Below, piece after piece: positions 20,631 to 33,300 of a stretch of DNA of 64,000 bases. Origin of the DNA: Dimargaris cristalligena (Eukaryota; Kickxellomycota; Dimargaritomycetes; Dimargaritales; Dimargaritaceae). Below the pieces are notes generated by a model. It ran no database searches, was not told where the DNA came from, and worked only from the letters and a program-made list of their open reading frames with translations. The position numbers were made by a program, and so were the translations under genes. Location: assembly GCA_027576995.1 (NCBI GenBank), contig JANBQC010000027.1:1-64000 (forward strand). The letters are read 5' to 3'. Each line of letters opens with the position of its first letter. The stretch's first letter is position 1.

Positions 20631-22670
20631 TTACGGATCAGCGGGACCTTTTCCCTTCTCCATCGAATGGGAGGATGAAGATTGCGGGGGAACGGATGAA
20701 GAATCAAAGGGAAGTGACGATTCTCCCTCTGCCCCCTTCTCGGCTGGGGGGGCTGATGTTGACGCAGGCACTGGTTTCGCCTGCTGGAATTCAGCAGTGG
20801 CCTGCAAGAGCTGGTTATCGACCTCTAGAACCTGGTTAAGTTGGGCAATGGCCCCCCATACCGACCGGTGAATCCCGTGCAGAATCCGCAGGCGCTCTTG
20901 CACAGCGGCCTGGGAATGACTGGCCAGAGTAGCCAGCTGTTCGGGGGACAGCGGGGGTAATGCCGATGTGGTGGATGATGATGATGGTGATAGTGATGAC
21001 GGTCCCGCGCCGGAGGTCCCCGTCGAGGAATCTTGGGAGTCATAGGCGTGGTGGTGCGATAGGGGATTCATTTGGCCGTAGGCAATGGCTGAATCCAAGG
21101 GGGAGGGGGCGATGGGGACGAGTGGTGTTAAATGGGGCACGGCTAGCGGGGCCGCCGAGGTATACAACAGGGGCTCGAAGAATTGCTGTTGGATAAGGGC
21201 ACTGCCTAGGCCAGCCAAGGGGTGACCCGGTGTCGAATCGTCCGTTGGCGGATTCGAGGATGAAGGGGTGTTCATATGTGCCGACGGGGTATGGTTGCCG
21301 GGAGCAGGTGAAGAATGAGAAGCGGCCGCTGCGGAAGCGGAAGTAGTTGCCGGTTGCGGTGAATCCCGGGACCCTTGGGTCGACGGGCCCGTCGAGTGAT
21401 GTGGGACCGGCGAATCGCTCACTTGGGGCGTAGATGAGGATCCTTGCTGGTTCGAACGTGGTCGTGTCGCGCCGGTGGCCGTGGCGGGAGAGGGCGAATG
21501 AGCGATCGCTGGTTCGGGCGCGGGGGGACGGGGGATATCTTGATTCGCGTTGGCATTACCAATAGCCGCATTGGCCATTGGGACGGTGGGGGGAGTGGGT
21601 ATATCATCCAGGACAGTGCGGCGACAAGTGGGGCAGGTTTGTTGGCGTTCCAACCAACTCCGCAAGCAGTTAAAATGGAAGATGTGACCACAAGGCAACC
21701 GCTTGGGAATTTCGGCCTGGGAAGATGGGTCCGGGGGATTGGTCATATTGGCGGTGGGGGACGCAGTCATCTCCTCGCGGCAGATGATGCAAGTAGGATC
21801 ACGCAGTTCCGCCAGCTCGTCGGCGCTCACGGTCGGGTAGCGCTCATTCATATTACGAGTCGCGCGGCGATACCGGATGAGATCCCGGCATTTGTTGATA
21901 AAGGACCGCAGCGTGGCGTAAATGTTGAAAATGATATGGAATGGCAGGCCGTAGTAGCTGGTAATCAGCCCGAAGAAGGCCAGATAAAGCATGAGCTGCC
22001 CGAAATCGGCCACCAGCTCCACGAAGAAAATGTACATGGATTTGCCCTCCCAGTTCTCAGGGCTGCGGTGATCGACGGTGTAAATAGCGTACTTAGCCAC
22101 GGTGGAGAGTAGGGAAATAATGAGTATCGAGAATTCGAAACCAAAGACGGCCAGGATAGATAGGGAATGGCTAATTTCGCTTAAGGTGGAATACACGGTG
22201 TAAGTCAGGAACAGGGCGTCGGCCGCGAACAGGACCCCGACCAGGCCGAGCATGCGGACATGGAAGAGCCAGTTCAGGGATGGCGACTGTTCCATAAAGT
22301 TAACCCGGTCCTCGATGAGCCAGTGGAAAACCTTGAAGAACATCAGGGTCAGCAATAGCCCGAACATTTGGGCGTTGAATTCGTCTTTGAAGATGGTCAG
22401 GGCCAAACAAGTTTCGGTGACAGCGAACCAGCCCTTCTCGTACAGATGTTCGACCTCAATGGCGCGCAGGTCGCCGAAGAATGTCCGCTGCATGAGTTTG
22501 CCGAACATGAGGGTAATAAAGAAGGACATGTTGGCTAGGATGAGGAGGTTGGCGTTGGACTGGGATAGACGAACGCCGGCGGCGTAGAAATACCACTGCT
22601 GCGAAAAGGCCGACACCAGGACCATTCCGGTGAGGGCGGTGGTGACCGCACCGTACAAGGCGAGACGCAT
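20631..22670 (-). CDS. HRD1: ERAD E3 ubiquitin ligase HRD1/synoviolin
   Basis: Intronless, 679 aa. It is a multi-pass ER membrane ubiquitin ligase that ubiquitinates misfolded luminal and membrane proteins during retrotranslocation. Several hydrophobic segments occupy residues 1-250 and include the conserved EHLYEKGWFAVTETCLA and FHWLIEDRVNFMEQSP motifs. A RING-H2 domain follows at about residues 294-349, with CIIC, CGHIFH, RQQTCPTC and all metal ligands present. The first RING loop (about 298-326) is longer than in animal HRD1 because of a Pro/Ser-rich insertion. The C-terminal half is a low-complexity Pro/Ser/Thr tail with one helical segment near residues 575-630. The start is the Met just before the first membrane segment. 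Confidence 0.95.
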   Translation of the reverse strand: MRLALYGAVTTALTGMVLVSAFSQQWYFYAAGVRLSQSNANLLILANMSFFITLMFGKLMQRTFFGDLRAIEVEHLYEKGWFAVTETCLALTIFKDEFNAQMFGLLLTLMFFKVFHWLIEDRVNFMEQSPSLNWLFHVRMLGLVGVLFAADALFLTYTVYSTLSEISHSLSILAVFGFEFSILIISLLSTVAKYAIYTVDHRSPENWEGKSMYIFFVELVADFGQLMLYLAFFGLITSYYGLPFHIIFNIYATLRSFINKCRDLIRYRRATRNMNERYPTVSADELAELRDPTCIICREEMTASPTANMTNPPDPSSQAEIPKRLPCGHIFHFNCLRSWLERQQTCPTCRRTVLDDIPTPPTVPMANAAIGNANANQDIPRPPAPEPAIAHSPSPATATGATRPRSNQQGSSSTPQVSDSPVPHHSTGPSTQGSRDSPQPATTSASAAAASHSSPAPGNHTPSAHMNTPSSSNPPTDDSTPGHPLAGLGSALIQQQFFEPLLYTSAAPLAVPHLTPLVPIAPSPLDSAIAYGQMNPLSHHHAYDSQDSSTGTSGAGPSSLSPSSSSTTSALPPLSPEQLATLASHSQAAVQERLRILHGIHRSVWGAIAQLNQVLEVDNQLLQATAEFQQAKPVPASTSAPPAEKGAEGESSLPFDSSSVPPQSSSSHSMEKGKGPADP

Positions 22671-23552
22671 CGTTGGGATGACAGATATAGAAAGGCGGTT
22701 ATGTATGTATGAATGCTAATAATATAACGAGGAGGAATAACGCACACTACACGAACAGAAGCGAGAAGGGCCAAGCACGCCGGATGGGAGAGAATGGCAA
22801 GGCAAGTAGGTAGGTTAGGGTTGTCAGCTAAAACTTCTAAAGCGCCTAGCAGTAGGTAGAAAGAGTGGAAATGAAGAGAAAAGCGTGCAAGGCAGATGAG
22901 AGACTGTTCAGGTTGAAGGCCAAGGCTCCGGGCGGTCCTGTAGATAGAGAGTGACGCTTCCCTTATTCAAGATACCTTAACATAACTGGCCTGGTCTCTG
23001 GCCACATACAAGTCGTATAAATAAGTGACGTCCGCAACCCTGAGCAACTTCACTGTGGTTCTTCAGCCCGCCTCGTAAACCCACCCACATGGGGGGGGGG
23101 GCATTGTGGTACTATTTTTATCTGCCACAGCCGGTTATTCTCCCGCGCCCTGTTTGAACTAATTCCAACTATAAACTCCTAAAAACCTACCCCCTACGCT
23201 TCCCCCCCATTATTAAGGGAGAGGGGGGGGGGCACTTCCGCACGGTTTGGGCGCCGCTTCATTAGCCCCTTCAGTAGCGAGGAGTGTTGGAAAAGTTCAC
23301 ATGAACATACCTGTCCGTCCCCCCTGGAAAACCCCCAGCCCTATATGGGAACAACGACGGGCACCCCTCCCCATTCACAACAGTTCAGTCACCTCAATTA
23401 TCATCACTAGGAAAATACAACCGTTATATATATTTATATATGTCTATCTCGAAATTAAGTACGGGCTACTATATTTAAAGAATGGCGCTGATAAGGTATT
23501 CCAGTGGAATACACTATTCATTAAAATAATTCTAAATAGCGGGGCCAAAAGC
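22671..23552. other. HRD1 upstream region with G homopolymers
   Basis: No gene seen. Runs of G occur near 23090-23101 and 23222-23232. This is both the HRD1 5' flank and the ATP11 3' flank. Confidence 0.5.
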
Positions 23553-25133
23553 CTAGTCTAGTTTGTTGAACTCAGCCAGCAGCTGGTCAAAATCGAATTC
23601 CACCGGCTTATTGTTGAAGACCTCCACCAATTGCTTCTTAGCTGCTGACCCGGTCAAGTAGAACTGCTGAACCGCCAGAGTCAAAAGATGGGCGCTGTCC
23701 ATACTTAGCGGCAGCTTAGGGTCCGTCAGTTCGCCTCGCATCAGAACGATGCCTTTGGAGTCCAGGAATTCCGTGTAGTTGGTGAGCGTCAGGTAGGTCT
23801 TGGCCGATTCACCGTGGGTCTTGTATTCCAGCAGAGGGGTGAAGTAGGCCTGATGAAAATGGAACTGGCAGTAGTATACTTCAATACCATCCGCGTGGGG
23901 TACGGGAAGTACAAACTAGGAGGGCGTAATAATAAAGGGGAAAATCAAGTTAAGACAATGGTTGATGGGTGGTACGGGTGATGTGGGGGGGGGGTGCCAA
24001 TTACATGGGAATAGCCATGCCAATGCCAAGTTGGAGTAGCGCGTGGTCCATTCAAAAATCAAGTGGAAGGACGGCTTAATAGCCAAGTACTAGATTACTT
24101 ACGCGAGGATACCGGGAGGTACGCTGGTACAATTCACGGTAACTACCCGCTGGGATGACAGCTGATAAATGATTTTTCTGGGCATGGTACTCGGTCCACA
24201 GTTTACCCACCGTTTCGGCATCCGCCTCGGCCATTTTTTCCATATTCAGAATCTGGTCAAGAGGCTAATAAGAGCAATGTTACCGAAGGGGCGATGGTTG
24301 CATGATGGAAGTAAGATAAAACATATTAGGTCGGGAAATACGCGCGGCATGGGCAATAAATCAGTAAACACACCAACTCCCATGAACCAAGATGGCGCCC
24401 ATGAAGCCCCATGACCATTTGAATCCATACCCGTCCCATGTTCCCGTTGTCTCGGGCGGTTTGACAAGTAAGTAGTGATTACGCTATTCACTGTAAAAAC
24501 GGCGTACCTTAAAGAGTCGGTTGGTCTCGTCAGCCTTGCCAGAAGAAGCAATCGAAGAGGTAGGGCGTGATTTATGGGTGTGGGACGTAGCGGATGAGGT
24601 GGTGGATTTGGCGGCTTTTCCGGATGTCTCCTGCACGTTTTGTGCGGCCTGCTGGCGACGTTTAGCCTCGCGAAGGGCCGCCGTCATTTCCTCAACCGAA
24701 GCATACCCCTCACTATATAATTGATCAGAATAATATAACAAATTTTTAAATGGGGTTATGTCAATAGGTTCGTAAATCAAAGATAAGCAGTCCGTGCATT
24801 ATATTATTAATGGTAGTTGATTTAACCCAAATATTAGTTAAAAAGAACCAACCCGGGCTATTAGCAAAGGTAACAACGGTACCCAGGTTGGGTGAGCTAA
24901 ACCACCCCCCAGCCCTATGCATACCAGAAAGAACGGTTCAGGCCTTTCTATACTTACGCCTTGGCCTTCTCTAGCAGGCGGTCGGCGTACTTCTGCCGGT
25001 GGTCGTCAACGAGATTGGAATGCAAGCGAGTACGCATGAGCTTGGGAAAGGGAAAGCTCACACAGTGAGCTCCGCGAATCCCCGACTGGGTGAGCCGGAG
25101 TTGGCGCTGAATCGCCGGGCGAAGGAACGACAT
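23553..25133 (-). CDS. ATP11: mitochondrial F1-ATPase assembly factor ATP11
   Basis: Four exons, complement(23553..23915, 24103..24264, 24508..24712, 24958..25133), giving 301 aa with phases 2, 0 and 0. ATP11 (human ATPAF1) is a matrix chaperone that holds the F1 beta subunit during ATP synthase assembly. The N-terminus is Arg-rich and lacks acids (SFLRPAIQRQLRL), as in a mitochondrial presequence. Family landmarks run in order: KYADRLLEKAKAEGYASVEE, a Ser/Thr/Ala-rich low-complexity linker, LFKPLDQILNMEKM, LWTEYHAQKN, the HGESAKTYLTLTNYTE segment, and DSKGIVLMRGELTD near the C-terminus. Exon 2 starts with one base that completes an Ala codon. Length is normal for the family. Confidence 0.92.
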
Positions 25134-26906
25134 GGCTAAACGGGCTTGCGGAGGGATAGGGAAATGGGTAATGGCCGAAACCTTTTTGGATTGTATAGAG
25201 AGGGTTAGGGCCCTGAGTGACTTGAAAGACTCCAAAATGACCGAGCAGGGAAATCAAAGTATGGCTGAAACAACCAGGTGCATGTACTACGGCTAGGACT
25301 GAATCACCTACTTTCCCATGCCAGTTGGGTGGGGTCAATTCTCTCTACTACAAGGACTAAATTCTATGGCAATTCAGCCAATGGGTGGCAGCAGTCAGAG
25401 CGACTTGAATCAGCGATTGCCTCCTATCCAAAGTTCACCAGCCAGTGATAGTTGAATTATTAGGGTTGGACCTTTATTAGACGTACACCCCTCTCCACAC
25501 AGCAACCTAGGCCCCTAATTATCAGAGAGCAACCACCAACTTGATTGATGGGTGGGGTTATAAGTGACTTCAATGAAACGACCTTCAGTTCGAACTTAAG
25601 CCCCTGGCTTAAAGATGCTAAGATAACACCACCTTTGCGTTGACCAAGGTGCCTATTCCCAAGCTTAATAGTCGCTGCTGGCCCCTGCTTTATGAATTGA
25701 GACCAGAAATGGAATAAGTCACGTAAACCAGCCGCTAGCCGGCTGCAAGAGAAGGACACGGTAAATACCGGGCCCAATATGTCTAGTAGATCACATCATA
25801 ATTAGGGCTGGCTACGTAGTGGTAGGCGGTGACCCAAAGAGGCCTACCCTAGATTTTTTATATTTTATAAAACGGACCAAGACATCCCCCAACAAGGGGG
25901 GTGAAAGCGAAACGTGTGGACTGACTATAGCCAAGCTGCCCTGGCCTATATTTAGATTGGAGAACACAAAGACGAAGGATCCCTTCCGCTGTTCCCAAGG
26001 AGTCCGCCGATAAATCCTATTTTATGGTTTTAAAAGAGTACCGTGCCCGTATCGTTCGGGCTATACCCGTTGATTGGGTCCAAACCCTTGTCTCCCAGTC
26101 GAAATAGGCAGTAAAATTGGCCAAAAGGCGCTTGCGCTTGACAAAGCAAGGAGGGGTGGTGGCCCGTTCGGACCTTTGTTTTCCCCTCCCCTCCCTTTTC
26201 TCTCCCTCTCTCACTACCTCTCTCTCACCATTCTTCCACCGTGATCAAACCAGAATTCCGTGTCCAACTATATGATTTGCCGAAGGGTGTCGCTTTAGGG
26301 CCGACGGGCTCCCCCTGCCCCTTGTTACTTCTATTTTTCGCCTATAAGTCGCCTTGGCAGTACAACGCAAAAACGATTCTCCGAATTATTTGGTGTATCA
26401 CAGCCGCCGAGGGCGCTAAAACCACCACTAATCGATAAAATAACCCTCCCAATTTACAACGTAGTCGCCCTCCCCCCGTGGCTTGTCCATATTCGCTAGT
26501 CTAATCTATGGTCGCCGGCAAGCGACTAGGGATTACTCTTTGAAAAGGATGCTTTGGTATAAGGGGGTGCGAGGGACGGGGAGGAGGTCCAGTGCCCCCG
26601 CCGATGCCAGTTTTTTTGGGACCGCCGCGACCTTGCCCCAAGTATATAATTGATCGAACGCCCCGGATTTGGGGCTCGGTATTTTTAATATTATAACATT
26701 TCCTACCATTACCGGCTTCATTTTTGTGGCTATTTCGCGTGAATCCCATTTAGTTAGAGCTAGCCTTGATTTTTACCCCCCGGATAAATAATTTCGTTTA
26801 ATTTCGGACACTACCACTATCACCCGTTCTTTCTCTTATATTTTATTGGTTTGTCTTGCCTCGCCATTGCACGGGGTCCGCTATAATCACCTACTTTTTA
26901 ATCACC
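25134..26906. other. divergent intergenic region, ATP11 / CRH-like
   Basis: No gene supported. A frame at 25460-25777 (minus) has no family resemblance. The region holds the promoters of both divergent neighbours. A pyrimidine-rich CCCTCCCC/TCTCTC tract lies near 26185-26225. Confidence 0.5.
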
Positions 26907-28408
26907 ATGGTCCATTTGTATGTCCCCGCTTTGGCGGTTCTCGCCCTAGCCCACGCGACGCCTAGCCTAGCTCTCGACGACGGTCGCCCCGATTTCGGCT
27001 GTAAAGAAAAGACCTGGACCTTTACCGACGCCAACAGCCTGAAGGACTTCATCACTGAAGGAGGCGACGGCGATTGTGCCGAAAATATCAAAGTTGAAAA
27101 TAACGCACTTGTACTCTCCGTGAACGTGGCGTGTCGGTATGCCAATATCGAGTTTAAAAATCGAGTGACACAGGGCTTCATTAGTGTGGAGGCCAAGGTG
27201 GGCGATACCCCCGCGGGGGTTAGTTCGATTATTGTAAGTGAAACTAATATCAGTTTATAACACGGCGACTCGTTTATTCGTCAACCCTCATTTGAGCCGG
27301 CTGCCCTGTATGCCTTCCTTACCTATCTCATGGGACAGTTGACCTCCCCTGGCTTAGGTTTATTACCGGGAAGAAAATGACAATACCCATGCATCCTTAT
27401 CTGGCATATGTTACTCCTCAATCCACAGAATGGCTAGTATGCCTCAAGCATTGGTAGTTATTTTGGTAAAATAATAGACCTGCTGGGTTCAAACGAATAT
27501 CCCGGGTGACCCGAAACCGAAATATTGCCCATGTATTAACTCTTCCTTATATATATGTATATGTGTAAAAATTAAATTTCTCGATACTATGGTATTACCA
27601 TTCTACCATTCAGCTTGGTCGGAAGAGTGAGGACGAAATTGATTTGGAAATGGTTGGCGATCGACCCGAGCAACTTGAAACCATGTACTTCAAGTCCTAC
27701 GGCCGCGTTTTTCCCGACTGGGACGCCGACCGGTTCAAGGCGACCCCATCTCTGTCGACCGATTTCTTCCAATACGGCATCGACCTCAACAAAAAGCAAG
27801 TGGACTGGTACCTAGACAACAAGGTGGTGCGCACCCTCAAGAAAACCCTTGACCGCCGGTTCCCGATGGAAGCCGATGCGGTCCGGATGGGAGTGTGGGA
27901 TGCCTCCCACAAGGGCGCTTGGGCGGGCACCATGCCCACGGGGGGCCGGGCCAAAATGGAAATCAAGTCCATTACGTATATTCCCCTGTGTGATACGGCG
28001 GCTTACGCGCGGTCCCGTACCGCACCGGCGAAACTCACGACGGTGGAGAAACTGCCCCGCTTGCGCAGTATGTGGTCGGTGGGGAAGACGTTCCTGGGTG
28101 AGACTGTGCTGAATTGGAAGGCGAGTAACTCGACCATCGCTAACGTGGCCGGCAAGATGTTGGGGACGATTGATAAGCTGGTGCTAGGCGATAATGCCGG
28201 GAAGGCGGCTCCGGCGTATGAGGCCCAAAAGGAGGCGGAGAAACTGGAAGATATGGCTGCGAATAAACCAGCGTCCCCTCTCCCTCAGCAATCCGAGCAG
28301 CCGGCTCCCCCAACCCAAACTCAGCAACCCGAGCAAATGGGAGCACTTCCCAAGATCACGCAGGCTCCGCAGAACGACGTACCTAAAATACCAGATACCC
28401 CTCAATAG
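26907..28408 (+). CDS. GH16 CRH-type cell-wall transglycosylase
   Basis: Two exons, join(26907..27233, 27614..28408), 373 aa, phase 0 splice. CRH enzymes join chitin to beta-glucan in the fungal wall. A signal peptide covers residues 1 to about 20 (MVHLYVPALAVLALAHATP). The catalytic motif SEDEIDLE has the GH16 ExDxE pattern at E117, D119 and E121, shortly after the splice junction. ETMYFKSYG and QVDWYLDNKVVRTL match the CRH family acceptor-side and substrate-binding strands. The tail is Pro/Gln-rich, without a visible CBM18 or a clear GPI-anchor signal, so the protein may be secreted or wall-retained by other means. An in-frame ATG at 26856 is less likely as a start because the signal peptide begins at 26907. 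The 380-base intron is long for this window, so a missed small exon is possible. Confidence 0.85.
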
Positions 28409-29179
28409 CAAGTCGCCGCTCCCGCTCCTTAGTCTATACTATTGACCAGGGGTAGGGCCGCCGCGGAGGCAAGAATCAGAGATGTTAAAGGCGGTTTCTA
28501 AATGACCCCCTCCCCTACCTGTTGCCGTAATGGTTGTTATTACCTACTGTTTAGTTAGTCTTTAAGTATATATAAGTATATTTTTTTATGCGAGTGTTGT
28601 CTACCCAGTGCATCTACATCCTACACAGCTCTCGTAATCCATTAGCATTGTCTTAGGTTCTCATTATAGTATATATTTAACCAAAAAGGGTACATTAAAT
28701 AAATGTGGTTTCAAAATGCCTAATGAGTGCAGTGCCTAATATTAGTTTAATTCACTGAGATAGTAGTCTTGATAATGCTCAAGCTACTAGTCTGACTGTA
28801 ATTTTACCATGTTGAACAATATAAAAACTATGCCTACAGACCGATCAATCTATAGAAATATAAGGTAGGGGGGCTCTTAGCTTGGAGGAGGGTTTCTTGA
28901 TTTGGTAAATCATCAACTTACCCATGTTTATTTAGTAGATGGAGAAGCGGAGTCCTACTTAGCCTTAATAAATTTTGGACTGGGCGGTTATTTCCCACCA
29001 CTCGCACACATTCTAACCCTCATCTAACGTCGACTTCTCAGCAACCCTTTGACTCCCCATTGCATTGAACCAGATTCGGTTCACTTCATCTTACTTCCAT
29101 TTCCGAATTTGTCCCTCCCCCAGCCGTACCTCGCATCCACTCCCGCCCCGCCCCCTCATCTCCACCGCTCTATCACATC
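28409..29179. other. spacer between CRH-like gene and OST2
   Basis: AT-rich 3' flank, then a GC-richer pyrimidine-rich leader before OST2. No gene seen. Confidence 0.5.
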
Positions 29180-29515
29180 ATGGTCACCGTCACGCAGCTC
29201 GTCCAACAGTTCCAAAAGTCGTACTGGACCCAGACCCCGCTCCAGCTTAAGCTCATTGATGCCTATTTGGTGGCCATTATGCTCCAGGGTGTCCTCCAAT
29301 TCATCTACTGTCTGGCCATCAGCAGCTTCCCGTACAATGCCTTTCTGGCGGGTTTCGGTGCCGCCGTGGCCTCGTTTGTGTTTACAGCGTCTCTGCGTAT
29401 CCAAGTCAACCCGAAAAATACTGAGTATAGCCACCAGGCCCCCGAACGGGCCTTTGCTGAGTTCCTGGTGTGCCAACTGACCTTGTTTTTTATCGTGACA
29501 AACTATATTGGCTAA
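29180..29515 (+). CDS. OST2: oligosaccharyltransferase subunit OST2/DAD1
   Basis: Intronless, 111 aa, the usual length of DAD1/OST2. It is a small integral subunit of the ER oligosaccharyltransferase, which transfers glycans to Asn in nascent proteins. The N-terminus is cytosolic (LVQQFQKSYWTQTPLQLKLID). Three hydrophobic segments follow: AYLVAIMLQGVLQFIYCLAI, FLAGFGAAVASFVFTASL, and the C-terminal VCQLTLFFIVTNYIG. The loop RIQVNPKN and the motif ERAFAEFL are family hallmarks. An overlapping frame starting at 29049 is not in this reading frame and is a shadow. Confidence 0.96.
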   Translation: MVTVTQLVQQFQKSYWTQTPLQLKLIDAYLVAIMLQGVLQFIYCLAISSFPYNAFLAGFGAAVASFVFTASLRIQVNPKNTEYSHQAPERAFAEFLVCQLTLFFIVTNYIG

Positions 29516-30355
29516 GAGGAGCGTGCGTTGCCTATAGTAAGGGAAGCCGATTGGGAGATTTAATGGTTCACTGCTACTACCAATGTGTTTATATATATGT
29601 TTGTGTGTACTTAAAATGCTCCATCTTATGACCTCTTTTAATTGCGGACGATTACAAATAGGCATCACCTCCGACTAGATGTATTACCCGCTAGCCTACT
29701 TTTACACCCAGACCACCCCCCCCCCCTAATTACATGGGCGGCGTGTTGGCAAAAACACTTTTACTATTAATGAAATGACCTGTATCGGTTCTCTGACTAT
29801 TTATCTGACTATTCTCTGGTAATATATATAAAATCAACCAACTCAGACTGGCAAATGTCTCCATTAATATATCTCTCAATTACGATGATCTATCGTTAGA
29901 ATAGCCCCTATTGTATAAAATACACTAAGCGTGTGACGGTTACAGTGTAGGTGAATTGAACGTGAATAGTGCACAAAACCGGTTAGACTGAACTCTTCTG
30001 GGCCAAAAATGTCTAGTATGTGACTTAGAGAAACCCCTACACCACTAAAACCAGCTCTATTTTGGGAAGACTTGCTGGGATTTTGAGGTGGCCTAGAATC
30101 CCATGGCCACCCAAAGTTAAACCCATTCCACCCAGGGGCCGTCAATGCTGTGTCCTTCATTCAATCTGAAGCAACCTTGCTATATCCCCTTACTAAATAG
30201 CATCGTACTCATCTATAGACGGTATTCTCTACTACCGAGTTCCTTTCCTTTGTGCTTTGTCTAAACGGATTCCCACCTTTCCTTACTCCCCCCCTGTTCC
30301 CACCCCCTGGTTTATTCCCTTATAATACTCGTCTCAGTCCCACCTTCAGTTGAAC
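29516..30355. other. spacer between OST2 and the WD40 gene
   Basis: No gene seen. It ends in a pyrimidine-rich promoter and leader before the ATG at 30356. Confidence 0.5.
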
Positions 30356-33300
30356 ATGTCTGAACCTGACCCTCTTATCGCCTCCTCTTTCGCCATGGAG
30401 ACCCCGACATTACCCACCGCTGCTGCGTCTACGTCCAACCCGTCGCCAACCTTAACGGCCCAGCAACTCGAGGACATCAACCAGTAAGTGCTTCGCATTG
30501 GGCAACCCCTTTCCCCCTCCCACCTCTACATACCGTCGCCCCATTTCTGCTGGTGATCAGCCTCGCGTTGGCATAACCTAGGCTATATAGTAGCAAATGG
30601 GCTTGGCCCAGAGTTTATTTCGCTCCGGCCTCAGAATTGACCTTCCCCGGCTTTATATATATAATAACAACCCCCTTATCCGTTGGATATTCATTGACCC
30701 TGTCTACTCCTACTGAATAGAAAATACGAAGCTGCGCTGTCCCAGAGTACCCATTCGGCCGAACCCAACCTACATGGCGCCCTGGCCCCTGTCTTAGACG
30801 ACAATTCACCTCAAATTAAACAAGTAGGTTATGGATGGCAGCCATTACACTCCCCATAATACCACTGGTTTGGAACATATGGGGTAGCCCGATCCAGCCG
30901 ATTAATTAATAACAGAATCTACCGAACAGCCCGCTATAATACACATGTATATATAGCATATATTGAACCAACTGGTTCATTCGATAATCCCATGGGTGAC
31001 CCTAATTCACCTATAACCGATGTGCCATTACGACCCCCCCCCCGATCTTTAGGATATGCTACGAATGATTGTTCAGTTTCTCGGTGATGAAGGGTATCAG
31101 ATATCGAAAAACACCGTATGTGACGAGACGGGGGTAAAACAACTCGCCCAAATGAACAAAATCCAAGAAATCAGGCGCTTGAAAAAAGCTATTCTCGGTA
31201 AGTTAATCGGTGTTGTTGTTTTTTGGCACTATTCCTAACCGCGGAACCCGTGGGATTGGAATGCATCTGATATATTGGGCATGCTGTAATTAGGAAGCTT
31301 TTTCAAGGGGCTAGGAAGCACACCCACTCAATACGACCCAGCATTCCCTTATTTAATATTGTATATATATTGATCTATGCTTGGACCGCCCCGATGGGCT
31401 TGGAAATCGATGACCATTTTTAAATTTATAAAAAAATAACATAGACGGCGAATGGACCGAAGTGGAAAAACTCTGCACGAAATCGTTGGTAAAACACCAA
31501 AAGAGTTTTTTGTACATGGTTTTCCGACAGCAATTTTTAGAGCACATTGATTTACACGAATACCAAAAGGTAAATATACCTACAAGTTACTATATCCCAA
31601 TGGGCAAGTATATCCAACGGAGGCTTGATAATCAAAGTCAACAATGGCAATAATGAAAGCGAAAAATAATGCCTTAATCCAAGTGAAATGCTTCTCCTTA
31701 GGTCTACACACTTTCCTCCTCCTTCCATACATCGTTTTACCCTACACTAACTCTTATATATATATATATATTATTGGTGCTATCACCTTTGCCCATACCT
31801 AGGCCTTCGCATGTCTAAACCGACGTCTCAAGCCACTTGAGTATCTTCAAACCACCAATACCGAATTTAGGGATATGTGCTATTTGCTCACCTGTAAATC
31901 AGTTCAAGATGTTCTATCATTTAAGAGTTGGGAAGGAATCGGCCCGTCTCGGTAAGTAAACCCTACAACCGTTGTGGATCTTGAGCAATGCACATTATAT
32001 TCCCCTTACGGACAGTTGGCTAATATTTTCCGATTCATTTACCATATACCCTGCCTTTGGCTATAAAAAACTAACCACAGCCCAATATTACAACTATTGG
32101 TTTTGAAACAGGGAAAAGCTGGTCGAACAACTGCAACATATGATTGATTACGAGACTTTTGACAAGGATAGTAAGTTGCTGAATAACTCTCTTCAGAGGT
32201 TGAGAGCCTTTCGTCTATTTACCCTAGCGTATACTTCAATTGGTTTACAATAGACCGTTTTCACCCCACTAGATTGGTATTAACTCTTACTACACCTTGC
32301 TGGCTAATTCATTTTCATAATGGATAGGCATCCCAATTCCCCCACATCGGCTAATGACCCTCATGAAACAGGCGGCGGCCTACCAAATCGAGTCATCTAA
32401 ATATCTTCCTGAGGTGCAACCGCGTATCAAAAGGTAAAAACTTACATACACAAACCCCCCCTCTCATTTTAATGATTTCAGGAAATTAATAACAACTATA
32501 TAGAGCTGTCTAGTCTCGCTTTTATATATTTCTGATCATGGTAAACGGCAGTACTAACCACTCTGATGAGTCTCGCTGTGGTAATAAAAAACTGGCCCAT
32601 CTACATGTACAAATTTCCTTCTTCGGCGATTTAGTCTGCTACAAGACTACAGCAGTTTCGTGATTCCTAACAATGTCCAAAACACCTTCGTGGGCCACCG
32701 TGGCAGTATTAAATGCGCCATATTTGCCGGCCACGCAGACCAGCTCATCGCATCTGGTGCAAGGTAAGGCTCGCTCCCGTGTCGTGAAGGGGCCATTTTC
32801 ATATTTTTAAGACATTCTGGTGCTACTCCCCACCATCCTAAATGGGAGAAAAACCCTACGATGGGGGAACCCGATATTCCACTTCCGCAATTTTTTATAA
32901 TGGGCTAATCCTAGTATCTCCCACCCATGGACCCTTACCCGGCTATACCCCCGTCCCCTACCTTACCACTAATTCGGATACTTCATCTTTATGCATATTG
33001 GCCCAATACCGGATCCGTTCGCTAGTGATAACGAAATTCGACTGTGGGACATCGACACCAAACAGTGCGTGAATGTTCTTAAAGGCCACGGTGCTAAAAT
33101 CTGGGACCTTTGCTGTGACAGCACTAGCACCATGCTCGCCAGTGCCTCAGGGGATGGCACAGTCAAGGTAATTTAAACCATATGATTGAAAGAGCACACT
33201 AATTGTACTGGGAACTAACATTATGAATTCACTATGACTACGACGCCCCAACATGCACGCATTAGGTCATAGACCACCCATATTTAGGGAATGCCTTGTA

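Noticed and set aside
21444..22112. 222-codon plus-strand frame opposite HRD1
   Set aside because: Antisense shadow of the HRD1 coding sequence.
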